Of a stretch of 64,000 nt of DNA, positions 8,670 through 18,010 are shown piece by piece. The stretch is taken from the NCBI GenBank assembly GCA_963828505.1, contig CAWHFM010000021.1:211715-275714 (forward strand), given 5' to 3'. The DNA is from Bog-473 sp963828505 (GTDB lineage Bacteria; Actinomycetota; Acidimicrobiia; Acidimicrobiales; RAAP-2). The position numbers were made by a program, and so were the translations under genes. Position 1 is the stretch's first letter. The number at the start of each line of letters is the position of its first letter. The notes below the pieces were generated by a model that made no database searches, was not told the DNA's origin, and saw only the letters and a list, made by a program, of their open reading frames with translations.

Positions 8670-9286
8670 TGGTGGAAGATCATGCCGGCGACGTCGCCGC
8701 CCCTCGTCTCAACGGCCATGTCCATGGCGCTGGCCACCAGCTCGGTGCGCATGTGATCGGCCAGAGCGAAGCCGAGAATGCGACGAGAGCCGATGTCTTC
8801 GACGTCGGCTACGTAGAGCCAGCCCTCCGCCGTCGGCACATACGTGATGTCGCCACAGGACCGCACCCCCGGAGCGCCGAGCGAGAAGTCCCGCTTGACC
8901 AGGTCGGGCAGCGGCGGGGCGCTGAGGTCGGGAATGGTGGTCCGACACTTCTTGCGCCGGCCGTCTTGGGCGTAGAGGCCGTAGATCGCCATCAGGCGCT
9001 CGACGCGCTTGTGGTTGACGCAGTAGCCCCGCCGGGTGAGCTCGTCGGTCATGCGCGGCGATCCATGGGTGTCGTCGTGGCCCAAGTGGATCTCGTAGAT
9101 CTCGTTGACGAGGAGCGCCTCGTCCCACTCGGCGCCTGTTGGACCGGTGGTCACCTTGGCCACCCAGTCGTAATAGGACGAGGCGGAGACCTCGGCCACG
9201 GCGCACGCCGCGGCGACAGGGAAGTCCTCGGCCTTTCGGGCGTCGATCCAGTGATAACGCGACACCGGTCCGACTCCCTCACCCAA
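8670..9286 (-). pseudogene. IS3 orfB integrase, 5' part (split by RIT element)
   Basis: Encodes the HTH_21 region (GYCVNHKRVERLMAIYGL) and the start of the rve catalytic core with the first Asp in CGDITYV and the second in MIFHHD, where the RIT element begins. Reading on into the insert adds a false tail and a stop at 8615. It is expected to be translated by a -1 frameshift from orfA rather than from its own start. Confidence 0.9.
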
Positions 9287-9582
9287 AAGGCCATTGCTTT
9301 TTTCAACAGGTCCCGCTCGATGGTCAGGCGCTTGACCTCACGGCGCAACCGGGCGTTCTCCTCGCGGATCTCAGTCGTCGTCCCCTCGCGCTCCCCGCGG
9401 TCGATGCGTTCTTGGCGCACCCAGTTGCCCAGCGTCTGCTCGACAAGGCCCAGTTCACGGGCCACATCGGAGATCGTGCGGTGCTGGTCGATGACCAGGG
9501 ACGCCGCGTCTCGGCGGAACTCTTTGGGATACCTACCCCGGCGTTTGACCGGCTCAGGATTCTTCTCTGTCACCGTTGGCAT
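9151..9582 (-). CDS. IS3 orfA helix-turn-helix protein
   Basis: 143 residues. The HTH_Tnp_1 type domain includes YPKEFRRDAASLVIDQ and ISDVARELGLVEQTLGNWVRQ, followed by the leucine-zipper-like ENARLRREVKRLTIERDLLKKA. Downstream of LLKK the frame runs over orfB and loses similarity, as expected for an IS3 orfA whose useful product is the frameshift fusion. The ATG has AGGAGG about 5 bases upstream. Confidence 0.9.
   Translation of the reverse strand: MPTVTEKNPEPVKRRGRYPKEFRRDAASLVIDQHRTISDVARELGLVEQTLGNWVRQERIDRGEREGTTTEIREENARLRREVKRLTIERDLLKKAMAFWVRESDRCRVITGSTPERPRTSLSPRRAPWPRSPPRPITTGWPR
9297..9303 (-). promoter_or_regulatory. A6G slippery site for -1 frameshift orfA to orfB
   Basis: The minus strand reads AAAAAAG at the LLKK codons of orfA. 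A -1 slip joins LLKK to the orfB frame (SNGLLGEGVGPVSRYHWID), giving a continuous OrfAB. A6G is the standard slippery heptamer in this IS family. Confidence 0.75.
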
Positions 9583-9659
9583 GACTACCTCCTATTCGAG
9601 GTGTCCGGCCAACGGGGGAAGGTCACTCGTAGCAGCCGTTCTGCAAGGTTGGCGAGCCG

Positions 9660-9893
9660 TGACGACGCCTGTGCCCTACCTAGCGCAATCCTGTTCGTGG
9701 CTGTCATTGCATCGGTGGGCGGGCATGCCGATGGTCGGCAGCGTGGTTCTTGCAGCCGGCGCGGCGGCAGCCAGTCAGGGCAATCTCAATTTGGCGCTCG
9801 TCATCGTCTTGTCGGTGATCGCAGGCGAGGCCGGTTGGCTGTTGGGGTGCTACATCGTCCATCGTTGGGCTCTGCCTCGGTGGGACACTGGTC
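9660..9893 (+). pseudogene. DedA-family membrane protein fragment
   Basis: Reads WAGMPMVGSVVLAAGAAAAS and ALVIVLSVIAGEAGWLLGC, resembling the first DedA/SNARE-associated hydrophobic block with its small-residue-rich helices and acidic residue. Both ends are missing. It lies just right of the IS3 element, so the remainder may have been lost when IS elements recombined. Confidence 0.5.
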
Positions 9894-10251
9894 AACGGAG
9901 TGGAGGACGCGCCCAACGTGCAGGCGATCCCGGCGCAATACACGCTGACATCCCTCAGCTTGTGGGGCAGGGAACCATGGACCCTGCCAGAACGTCGGGA
10001 CGTTTTCGAACCAATCGACGCATCCTCGGACCCCCAATGGACCCTGGAAGACGCTCAACCACATGCTGGCGGAGAACCCCGCACCCGCACATCATGGCGT
10101 CCTGCTCCAGCAGTTCACCGGAATCGTGACCGAGGGCAAAGCGGCCCTGGCACGGGCTCGCCTGTTCTCGACGGCTGCTCGGTACGGGATGAGTGAATCG
10201 ATTGCGCTTTGAGCACGCTCGTGACGATCCGTGAAAGGCAGCATTGAAAAG
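9894..10251. other. Unassigned stretch between DedA fragment and glycine-rich gene
   Basis: A plus-strand run from about 10061 to 10211 reads MLAENPAPAHHGVLLQQF, TEGKAALARARLF and ends GMSESIAL before a stop. It looks like the C-terminus of a decayed protein, but I do not recognise the family. Nothing else is supportable here. Confidence 0.25.
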
Positions 10252-10876
10252 TTACGAGGGAAGTATCTCCACATAACCACTGTTCCCCGAGGCGCCGGCG
10301 GGAGGAGAGCCAGTGCACGCACCATTCGCTCCAAAACCGCCCGAAGCGGCGACGCCTGCTGTGCCCGCACCGGCTCCCCCGATGTCATTGCCCACCGAGC
10401 AGTTCCCGGCGCCGGTGCCATTCGATCCTGCAGAGCCTGACGATGCCGTGACGGTCGACACGCCTGCGACCGCTGCTGCGGTTCCCCCCGATCCCCCCGC
10501 TCCGTCGTTGTGGCAAACTCCGCCACCACCTCCACTACCACCAAGTGCGTTCGCCAACGTCGTGGCACCCACCGTCAGCGTGGTGGCACCGCCTGGGGAA
10601 CCGGCAGTGGACGCGCCACAGGCGTTTGAGCCCGGGCCGCCAAATCCACCTTGACCCACGTTGATTGTGAGCGTGGCTCCAGCGGTGACGTTCGCCACGG
10701 TTGAGACCGATGCGCCCTGCCCGCCCCCTCCACCTGCCTGCACGCCGAGGCCACCCCCACCACCACCACCAGCCCCGATGGCCGTGATCTCAACCTGGCT
10801 AACGCCCGCCGGCACGATGTAGCTGCCGGACGCGCTGAAGAACTGGGCTAGTTGGTTCCAAGTGATCGCATCTTTG
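10252..10876 (-). pseudogene. Secreted glycine-rich protein, 3' part (split by IS66)
   Basis: Codes for AITWNQLAQFF, VPAGVSQVEITAIGAGGGGG and a long Gly/Ala/Ser-rich domain with paired Cys residues, ending GYVEILPS. It begins inside the 8-bp target repeat of the IS66 element. Joined to the 5' part at 12585-12783 it forms one frame of about 271 codons. The Gly-rich C-terminus resembles the surface or tail-fibre type glycine-rich domain. An apparent ATG at 10884 lies in the IS end. Confidence 0.85.
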
Positions 10877-12584
10877 GTAACCATTCACCTGCTTGATCTC
10901 CTGCACGCTGAAATGTGCCCCTGACCTCGCGATTCGCGAAGTCACATCGATGTGGCTTGAATTTCGGGCATGTCGGATGCAAGCCGAGAGCAGCTCGAGG
11001 CGCAGATCGAATTGCTGCGGGCCGAGAACGCAGTGCAAGTTCAAGAGATCGAAAGGCTGACCCGCATGATCGCCGAGCTCGAGGCGCGCATCAACCAGAG
11101 CTCGAAGAACTCGTCGCGTCCCCCGTCGAGCGACTCGCCCGCAGACCAGGCCGAGGCGACCAAGACCCGAGCCGAGCGCCGGGCCGAGGCCAAGGAGCAG
11201 CGCAAGGACGAGGTCGCCCGGCGTCGCGGCAAACAACCGGGCGCGGCGGGAAAGAACCTCGCCGTCGTCTCTTGTCCTGATGTGGTCGTCGAGCACGAAG
11301 CGACGACGTGCGCCTCGTGTGGGGAGGACCTCGCGGCAGCCCTCGTCGAGGGGATCGAGCGACGCCAGGTCTTCGACACGCTCGAGCCGGTCCTCATCTG
11401 CACCGAACACCGCGCCTTCTCCAAGCGGTGCAGCTGCGGGATGCTGACCAAGGCAACATTCCCCAAAGAAGCCACCGCACCCACCAGCTACGGGCCCAAC
11501 GTCCGGGCCGCCGCGCTGTACCTGCTCTTCGGCCAGCACCTCTCGGTCGAGCGGGTGGCCGACGCCATGTCGACCATGCTCGGGGCCGAGGTGTCCACCG
11601 GGTTCGTCGCCTCCTTGGCCAAAGAGGCCGCGGGCGGACTGGTCGGGTTCATGAACGTGGTGCGCGCTCGGCTCTCCGCTGCCCCCCTCGTCCACGTCGA
11701 CGAGACCTCTGACCAGGTGCGGAGAGAGAAGTGGTGGTTCCACGTGGTCTCCGACGTGCTCTACACCTACCTCTTCGCCAGCGCGACCCGGGGCAAGGCG
11801 GCTCCTGATGAGGCCGGGGTTCTGCCCGAGTACCGCGGCGTCATGGTGCACGACCGCTTGGCCATGTACTTCAAGTACGACCAGGCCGACCATGCCATCT
11901 GCGGCTCTCACCTCTTACGCGACCTGGCCGCGGTCGGGGTCGGCTGGAGCCAGGGTTGGGCCATCGACATGGCCGCGTTGTTGGCCGAGATGAACGATGC
12001 CGCCCACGCGGCCCGCGCCGGCGGGCGCACATCTTTGTCGAAGCGGGTGTTGGCCGACTTCCTCACCCGTTACGACGCCATCGTCGAAGCGGGACTCCTC
12101 GCCAACCCCGCCCCCGTCGGACGCCAGCGCGACTACCTCGAGCGCAAGTCGTTCAACTTGGTCAGCGCCCTCGAGATGCTCAAGGTCGAGGCCACCCGCT
12201 TCGCTCGCGATCTGCGTATACCGATGACCAACAACGAAGCGGAGCGCTCGTTGCGCATGGCCAAGCTGCACCACAAGATCAGCGGCTGCTTCCAAAGCGA
12301 CGACGGTGCCCGTCACTTCGCCACAATCCGCTCCTACCTCTCGACGGCACGAAAGCACGACGTCGGCGCACTCGATGCCCTGGCTCAACTGTTCCGCGGC
12401 CAGGCGTGGATGCCGCCGCGGACTACCTGAGACGAAGCGGCGTCGCTGCGCTGCGGCGCCTACGTTGCACGCGTCTGTGGCACACCCGAACGAGAGAGAC
12501 CATTCGCCGGTGGTCCCTCGTTCCCTCCTGCCACCGTTTGGGCACGTCAAGACGTCCAGGTCAGGTGGGGGGGTGAATGTTTAC
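10877..12584 (+). mobile_element. IS66-family element with 8-bp target repeat
   Basis: Starts GTAACCATTCACC and its other end, read inward, starts GTAAACATTCACC; GTAA ends are typical of IS66. The 8-bp direct repeat CATCTTTG flanks it (10869-10876 and 12585-12592). It carries one transposase gene and no tnpA/tnpB accessory genes, as in the single-ORF branch of the family. It interrupts a secreted-protein gene on the opposite strand. Confidence 0.93.
10970..12430 (+). CDS. IS66-family transposase (TnpC type)
   Basis: 486 residues. The N-terminal coiled coil and SSKNSSRPPSSD motif are followed by a Lys/Arg-rich linker and a zinc-binding CASCGED region. The DDE core has LVHVDETSDQV, VMVHDRLAMYF and IPMTNNEAERSLRMAK, ending with the IS66 C-terminal block FATIRSYLSTARKHD. 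It appears complete and intact, so the element may still move. The start at 10970 matches the usual N-terminus. Confidence 0.95.
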   Translation: MSDASREQLEAQIELLRAENAVQVQEIERLTRMIAELEARINQSSKNSSRPPSSDSPADQAEATKTRAERRAEAKEQRKDEVARRRGKQPGAAGKNLAVVSCPDVVVEHEATTCASCGEDLAAALVEGIERRQVFDTLEPVLICTEHRAFSKRCSCGMLTKATFPKEATAPTSYGPNVRAAALYLLFGQHLSVERVADAMSTMLGAEVSTGFVASLAKEAAGGLVGFMNVVRARLSAAPLVHVDETSDQVRREKWWFHVVSDVLYTYLFASATRGKAAPDEAGVLPEYRGVMVHDRLAMYFKYDQADHAICGSHLLRDLAAVGVGWSQGWAIDMAALLAEMNDAAHAARAGGRTSLSKRVLADFLTRYDAIVEAGLLANPAPVGRQRDYLERKSFNLVSALEMLKVEATRFARDLRIPMTNNEAERSLRMAKLHHKISGCFQSDDGARHFATIRSYLSTARKHDVGALDALAQLFRGQAWMPPRTT

Positions 12585-12783
12585 CATCTTTGTCACCTTT
12601 TGCCGGGCAGGCGCCGGTCACGTTGAGTATGAGCGCTCCAGTCTTCGGGCTGTAGCAACCGTGAATCGCGCCGTTTCCGTCGATTGGAGACTGAGCAGAC
12701 GGAGTAATGGCGTAAGCCAATCCGCCCGCCATTGCTGTGCTAGCAATCACACACACGCCAAGAAGCGCCATTTTCTTCCGCAT
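12585..12783 (-). pseudogene. Secreted glycine-rich protein, 5' part (split by IS66)
   Basis: The ATG at 12783 has GGAGG about 8 bases upstream and encodes a signal peptide (MRKKMALLGVCVIASTAMAG) and a mature start with the IHGCYSPKTGALILN and CPAKGDKD motifs. This pattern (GCY..KTG, then a second Cys, then ITWN) is common in small exported actinobacterial proteins. The frame continues into IS66 for a few codons, but the native continuation is at 10876 on the other side of the element. Confidence 0.85.
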
Positions 12784-12852
12784 AGCTTCGCCTCCGTCGA
12801 TCCTGGCCGAGACGGCCGGTCCGAGTGAGGTGACGCCTCCGGCGTGAAGCAC

Positions 12853-13640
12853 TCTCGCTGAAAGGTTACGCTCCTCGTTGCGGAGCGGTCAAGCAAAAAA
12901 TGGGTCTACGCGTTCGAGTCGGGAGCTGGTTTGGTCCGCTGCCTCGTAATGGCGGAAGGTGTTGGAAGTCCCGACCGGCATGTCTGAAGGAGCAGGGCCG
13001 TGTGAATATCTGCGAGGTGGCCCTTTGTTCACGAAGGTCGTTCTCGCCGTTGCCACTGCGACCTGTGCGCGGACGCGCGTGAAAGACGCAGCCCCGGGGG
13101 GTCAAGGTGGAGCGCCTGCAGCCTCGCGAAAACGAACGACGTTGAGGCCGCGGCGCCACGCCACGCAGAATTGTTCTGGTTGTCAATGGCGTCCTGGGGA
13201 CGCTGGGTGAGGCCGCCAGGATCCCTCGCCACGGGAGAAAGGTTGTTGCAGCAGGCTCGGCTGTTGAGGCATGTCTTGGCCGAGGTTGATCGGCATGGTG
13301 GTCTTCGGCCACCAACCGGTGATTTCAATCACTTTTTCCGGCTGCGCCACCGAGGAGATGGGAGCCATGCCGGATACCACCCAGCCAGGCGCTCTGGAGC
13401 ATGTGAGGGCACGCCCTCCTGAGGTGGTGATCGCTGTCCCGATAAGTAACGACCTCCATAAGGAGGGACTGCCCCAGATCATGTCGGCTGCGAGCGGGTT
13501 ATCCGCGGGGTTCGCTTGCCGATCGCTAACTGTCACTATGCGAATCCACCACGGAGACAGTCTGCCGGCGGCTAAATTTCCGCAGATGCTGAGCCACAGG
13601 CTGACATTGTGCGCGTCGCTGTCGGCGTGGTCGGAACCGT
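12853..13640. other. Long stretch with no convincing gene
   Basis: Upstream region of the signal-peptide gene, then unexplained sequence. A minus-strand frame at 13183-13536 (contains ADMIWGSPSLWRS and ITGWWPKTTMPINLG) has somewhat protein-like composition but no recognised domain and no clear start. About 13640-13740 resembles an IS3-type end next to the transposase fragment at 13747. Confidence 0.3.
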
Positions 13641-13746
13641 TGCTTCTTGTACGTCCCCCTCCAACGTCTCACCGCCGATGTAAACCGGCCTGGGTTTCGT
13701 GGAGCCTCTGGGGTGCCGTGGGTTTGGCGGAGTCCGATTAATGGAA

Positions 13747-13954
13747 TCAGGCCACTGTCGTCGGTTGGTGTCGAAGCTCGAATTCGATCGGTGTCATCAT
13801 GCCAAGGGATAAGTGCCGCCGCTGGCGGCTGTGAAAGATCTCGAGGTATTCGAAGAGTGCGGTGGCAAGTTCGACCCGCGTCTTCCATCGCTTGCGGTTG
13901 AAGAGCTCGACCTGGACTCGGCTCAAGAACTACTCCATCATGGCGTTGTCGAGA
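13747..13954 (-). pseudogene. IS3-family integrase C-terminal fragment with in-frame stop
   Basis: Reads LDNAMME, an amber stop, then FLSRVQVELFNRKRWKT, IFHSRQRRHLSLGMMTP and FELRHQPTTVA before TGA. It matches the end of an IS3-group transposase, with the catalytic Glu present just before the stop. Different from the IS3 element at 4775-9625. Confidence 0.75.
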
Positions 13955-14009
13955 TATTAACCGGTTAATCCGGGCGTGAGCGGGTGCGGTGTGGGTCTGA
14001 TTCGACTGA

Positions 14010-14323
14010 TCAGGGGTTGTTCCAGCGCCGGTAGGCGGCAACAAGCATTGTGGTAGCTGGTCGCCGTCGAGTTCGATGTCGAGCAGGGCGATTTGGTAGC
14101 GCCGGCCGTGGTGTTCGCAGGTGGCGATGAGCTCTCGCCGGCCGTTGGCCATGCCGATGGAGAGGACCGTCACTTCTTCTCCGATGACGGTGCCGCGGCA
14201 TGAGAGGGTGGTGTCGTTGTCAAACGCGGCCTCAAACGCCGTCAGTTGTTCGTCGTCGTTGTAACAGTCGACGGTGATATCCGCGATGAGCGAGTCCAGT
14301 TGGCTGTTGCGCCGCGGGTTCAT
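14010..14323 (-). pseudogene. Third gene of Tn554-like module, frameshifted near its end
   Basis: Starts ATG at 14323, overlapping the upstream stop (ATGA). It reads RRNSQLDSLIADITVDCYND, GEEVTVLSIG, RRELIATCEHHGRRYQI. A single-base deletion near 14045 shifts it out of frame, and the likely native end AAYRRWNNP is in the next frame. I do not recognise a named domain; the overlap implies co-transfer with the recombinase module. Confidence 0.5.
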
Positions 14324-14636
14324 TGGCTGCTCGCTTTGCTGTGATGCTGACGTTCGAGACGGCGTATGCGTTCCTCTTGGTTGCGCACCCGATCGGAGAC
14401 GGCCTCGAGCGCGGTGCGAAGGTGTGCGACTTCTTCGTTGATGCCAGAGAGGGACCGCGGTTCGTGGGCCCGGGCGCGGTGGTCTTCGATGACCGCGCAC
14501 AAGGTGTAGTGCGGTACAGGGCCGGCCGGCTGATCTCGGCCAGGCGGGCAACGTTGGTGATGGTGACTGGTTGGCCACGAGCGAGCCGGTCACTGCAGGC
14601 CGCTTCGACCGCTTTGAGGGTGTCGTTGGCGGCCAT
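14320..14636 (-). pseudogene. TnpC-like (DUF6262-type) protein, frameshifted
   Basis: The ATG at 14636 overlaps the recombinase stop (TGATG). The first part reads LKAVEAACSDRLARG, ITNVARLAEISRPALYR, a small HTH-like region. After a frameshift near 14505 the second part reads CAVIEDHRARAHEPRS and ends in a coiled coil (EAVSDRVRNQEERIRRLE). This is the usual third partner of Tn554-type recombinases, helping orient insertion. Confidence 0.6.
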
Positions 14637-15180
14637 CAGGCGCCGTGTTCGGCGATGAGGACATCGAGGCCGGCGATGAGTCGGCGGTGGCGGTCGGCCT
14701 CGTCGATCCATCCACGCTCCTGTGCGTCCGCGGTTCACGCTTTGGCGTCGACGCGCTGCGCGGCGAGGACGGCGACGCTCGACGCGTCGGGGCGGAAGCT
14801 CGGGCAGTGCTCGCAGATGTTCGCGTAGGGGCACGCTCCTTGGGCTGGGACTCGCAGGCAGTAACCCCCGGCCAGGCGGGACTTGTAGGCCGGTTGCTCT
14901 CGCCAGTCGCCGACCGGCTCAGCCCGGACCGGGATGCGTGTCGGCCCGCTCCGTAAGGAACCCAGCCGGCTCTTGGCCAGGTCGAGGGCTCGTTCGTACT
15001 CCCCGCGCACGGTGGTGTCGAAGAGCCGCCCGTAGCGGAGCTCATCTCGGCCGAGACGTGACCGAGAAGCGCCATGAGTGCCTGCAGGGACACCCCGGCG
15101 TTGACGAGGGCAGTGGCATAGGTGTGGCGCAGCTGGTGAGGTGTGGCATGTCCAATCCCGGCCGGCCTGGCCGGCGGGAG
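14636..15180 (-). pseudogene. Tn554-type tyrosine recombinase, C-terminal fragment
   Basis: Begins abruptly near 15180 with ATPHQLRHTYATALVNAG and LQALMALLGHVSAEM (box II Arg/His, then His), shifts frame near 15045, continues RYGRLFDTTVRGEYERALDL and has the Cys-rich tail GGYCLRVPAQGACPYANICE. A nonsense codon at 14735-14737 precedes the native end LIAEHGA. The N-terminal half is lost where the sequence switches to the agmatine deiminase fragment. Confidence 0.75.
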
Positions 15181-15239
15181 TTGTGGGGCTCCGCTCTAAA
15201 CGACGCCAAGCGCGAGTATGCCGGCGACCCTTGCGAAAG

Positions 15240-15410
15240 CGCGCTTCCTTCGAGCCCGTGACCGTCGTGGCGTCAACGCCCGCGGACGCTCTGGAGGCGA
15301 GTCAGGTCATCGGCGACGGAGTCGAAGTGATCGAGATCGCTCTCGACGATTCTTGGGTACGCGACAACGGACCCGCGAGGTGCTGGGCCGCAGAAGGGGC
15401 TTGGATTCCA
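15240..15410 (+). pseudogene. Agmatine deiminase fragment
   Basis: About 50 codons read VTVVASTPADALEA, VEVIEIALDDSWVRDNGPA. The DDSW-RD-GP motif is a substrate-binding signature of agmatine/peptidylarginine deiminases. Both ends are missing. From about 15420 to 15590 no gene is visible. Confidence 0.6.
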
Positions 15411-15589
15411 CTTCGATGCTCCGTTAGCACCTAGTCCAAGTTCGCTCGGCGGATACGGTATCGGGCCTGCCCAGAGATCCCAACCCAAGGTTCGAATCCG
15501 GTTGGGGGTGTCAAACAGATCCGGGGTGCTCCGGTGCCGCTGTTGACCGAGACCGACGTCTTCACTCGTGATTTCAAGTTAAGGAGGAG

Positions 15590-16582
15590 TCACTTCCCGA
15601 TCGCCACTCCTCGCGGCGTACTGAAGCCTGTAATGGTGTCGGTGACGGTGTTGGTGGCGGTGTCGATTACGCTCACGGTGCCGGGGGCGACCCTGTTCGC
15701 CACGTACGCGGTCTCGCCGTTGGGAGTGATCGCCACCCCTTCTGGTTCGTCGCCCACAGCGATGGTGGCGATAACGGTGTTGGTGGCTGTCTTGATGACG
15801 CTGACGGTGTTCGAGTCTGCGCTCGCCACATAGACGCTCTTGCCGTTGGGGGTGACCGCTACTCCTTGCGGATCGCTCACCGGGATGGTGGCCGTTACCT
15901 TGGTGGAGACGGTGTCAATGACACTCACCAGGTTCGACACCGAGTCGACTACGTAGGCGCTGCCGCCGTTGGGAGCAAAGACCACCTCAAGCGGGCTTCC
16001 GCCCACCTTGACCTTTTTGGTGACCGTGTTGGTACTGGTGTTGATGATGCTCACGGTGCCTGACGCATTCGTCACGTACGCCGAGTCCCCGTTGGGTGAG
16101 ATTGCCACCCCGAACGGCGAGGCGCCCACGGTCACAGTTTTGGTCACGGTATCGGACGTGGCGTTGATCACGCTCACGGTGTTCGCTCCCGAGTTCGTCA
16201 CGTAGACCCTCTTGCCGTTGTGCGAGACCGCCACCCCCGTAGGGGTCGGGCCCACCGTAATCGTGGAGGTGACCGTGTCGGTGGCGGTGTCGATGACGCT
16301 CACGGTGTTCGCTCCCGAGTTCGTCACGTAGGCCGTCTTGCCGTTGTGAGAGACCGCCACCCACACCGAGAACGAGCCCGTCGGCACGGTGGCGGTGATG
16401 CTGTTGGTGGCAGTGTTGACAACGCTCATGCTCCCGCCGTAGTTCGCCACGTAGACCAACGGGGTGCGATGCATCGCGGATGCCGGTCCCACGCCAGTGC
16501 CGCCGACGGCTACGCAGATGGCGCTCGCCACCAGAAGTCCAGCGGCTCCTCTTCCGATTGTCCTACTGGCCATATCTTTCAC
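15590..16582 (-). CDS. Secreted YVTN/YncE-like beta-propeller protein
   Basis: 330 residues. The signal peptide ends near GPASAMH. It is followed by about seven repeats of roughly 42 residues, each with the pattern AYVTN--ANTVSVIDTATDTV and GVA-S-NGK, as in YVTN-family seven-bladed propellers. The last repeat ends at GVAIGK, so the propeller looks complete. Likely exported and anchored or free at the cell surface; binding partner unknown. The start at 16582 has AGGTG a few bases upstream. It is one of the few intact genes in the IS-rich part of the window. Confidence 0.88.
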   Translation of the reverse strand: MKDMASRTIGRGAAGLLVASAICVAVGGTGVGPASAMHRTPLVYVANYGGSMSVVNTATNSITATVPTGSFSVWVAVSHNGKTAYVTNSGANTVSVIDTATDTVTSTITVGPTPTGVAVSHNGKRVYVTNSGANTVSVINATSDTVTKTVTVGASPFGVAISPNGDSAYVTNASGTVSIINTSTNTVTKKVKVGGSPLEVVFAPNGGSAYVVDSVSNLVSVIDTVSTKVTATIPVSDPQGVAVTPNGKSVYVASADSNTVSVIKTATNTVIATIAVGDEPEGVAITPNGETAYVANRVAPGTVSVIDTATNTVTDTITGFSTPRGVAIGK

Positions 16583-16703
16583 CTCTACTTGCTTCTTGGT
16601 GGAGATTGCGCGTCGTCATCAAACTGTGGAAGCCGTCCGAAGATTCACGGCGGTGAGAAATGGTTCCGCTGTCCGCCCATGCGTGTAGCCCAGGCGACCG
16701 TAC

Positions 16704-17320
16704 CACGAGGAGTGGTCAAGGGTGGTCGTCGCTCTGGCCAGACGGTTCGGTGACCTCGACATCGCCGAAGAGTCCGCGGCCGAGACGTTCACGACGGCAG
16801 TCGTGTGGTGGCCGGCCGACGGCGTACCGCCGATCCCGGCGCCTGGCTGACTACGACCGCCAACCGGAAGGCCATCGATCGGATCCGGCGTGAGAACAAG
16901 CGCGCCGGCAAGGACATGGAAGCTCAGATGTTGTACGAGGACGACCCACCCGAGCCGCCCGACGCAGATTCTGTCGGCGACGAGCAGCTCCGGCTGATCC
17001 TCATCGGCTGTCACCCGGCGCTCTCGATCCACACCCGCGTCGCGCCGACGTTGCGTATGTTCAGCGGTCTGACCGTGCCCGAGATTGCCCGCGCGTTCCT
17101 GGTGCAGGAGACCGCCATGGGTCAGCGGATCACCGGCGCCAAGGCCAAGATCAAAACGGTGCGCACCCCCTATCGGGTGCCGGCCGCGGAGGATCTCCCA
17201 CGACGCGCCTCGGTCGTACTCGCCGTTCCCTACCTCGTCTTCAACGAGGGTTATCTGGCGCCCGGCCCCAAAACCTATCCGGTACGTATGGGTGCCGAGG
17301 ACGCCATCCGAGGTCCGTGA
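16704..17320 (+). pseudogene. ECF sigma factor (DUF6596/ECF42 type), frameshifted and truncated
   Basis: Reads EEWSRVVVALARRFGDLDIA and AETFTTAVVWWP, shifts frame near 16840, then PGAWLTTTANRKAIDRIRRE, LILIGCHPALS, LTVPEIARAFLVQETAMGQR and VPYLVFNEGYLA. These are the sigma-2 and sigma-4 regions and the FNEGY block of the ECF42 group. The C-terminal TPR-like part (about 200 residues) is missing, replaced near 17310 by unrelated sequence. Confidence 0.7.
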
Positions 17321-17412
17321 GCTGGACTTTGACGTCGCCGCCGAAGGTGCCGAGCATGCGGCGGTGACCCTCTCGCTCCTGTACGGGGCATTCTGCCGGC
17401 CCTCCACCTGAT

Positions 17413-18010
17413 CCGGCTCGGCAGTCGTACAAACACGGGCCTCGCGATTGAGGTCATCATGCTGCGCCACGAGGTGGCAGTTCTTAGACGCCAACTCCAC
17501 CCTCCTCTGCTGCAGCCTGTCGACCGGGCCGAATTGGCCCGGCTCACACGACTGCTCCCACGCCAGCGTCTCGAAACACCTCTTCGTCAAGCCGACAACG
17601 TTTCTGCGCGGGCACCGATGTCGAGGCCGGCGAAATGAGGTCAGAAACCCCACCAACTTCCTCATCTGTGCCCGAGGCACAAAGTTTACCGGATCCTTCG
17701 ACGCCGTCTTCGCCGCAGAGGGCATCAGGATCGTCAAGACCTCGGTTCGGACGCCACGGGCGAACGCCATCGCCGAATGAGTCCAGGGCACCGCCCGGCG
17801 AGAATGCCTCGACCGAATGCTCATCCTCGGACGACGTCACCTCGAATCCCTGCTCGGCGAGTACGTCGAGCACAGCAACCGGCAGCGTCCGCAGCGGTCC
17901 CTTAGCCAGCAGGCACCGTCCAACGCCGACACCCCTCCGGCTCCGACCCGTGAGAAGAGCGCGCACCTCCACGAACCGACATCCTGGGCGCCCTCATCCA
18001 GGAATACCGC
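17413..18010 (+). pseudogene. Decayed IS integrase (rve-type transposase)
   Basis: The N-terminal piece reads LAIEVIMLRHEVAVLRRQL and ADRAELARLTRLLP. After an internal deletion the C-terminal piece reads GTKFTGSFDAVFAAEGIRIV, TPRANAIAE, a TGA stop at 17778-17780, then RRECLDRMLILGRRHL and EYVEHSNRQRPQRSL. This is the layout of actinobacterial integrase-core IS transposases, dead through deletion, frameshift and stop. Confidence 0.75.

Larger units (their letters stand above)
4775..9625 (-). mobile_element. IS3-family element interrupted by a RIT element
   Basis: The ends are imperfect inverted repeats of about 24 bp: left 4775-4798 starts TGGCCTTCCCCCGTCAGC, and the right end 9602-9625 read inward starts TGACCTTCCCCCGTTGGC. 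Both start TG as in IS3. The 3-bp direct repeat CTC flanks the element (4772-4774 and 9626-9628), the normal IS3 target duplication. Inside are orfA and a frameshift-fused orfB on the minus strand. The orfB gene is cut in two by a 3.45-kb RIT element. Without that insert the IS would be about 1.4 kb. Confidence 0.9.

Noticed and set aside
10313..10654. Pro-rich 113-codon plus-strand ORF
   Set aside because: Exact antisense of the Gly-rich coding region; Gly codons read as Pro on the other strand.
13183..13536. Minus-strand gene of 117 codons
   Set aside because: Composition is slightly protein-like, but there is no recognised domain, clear ribosome site or conserved neighbour.
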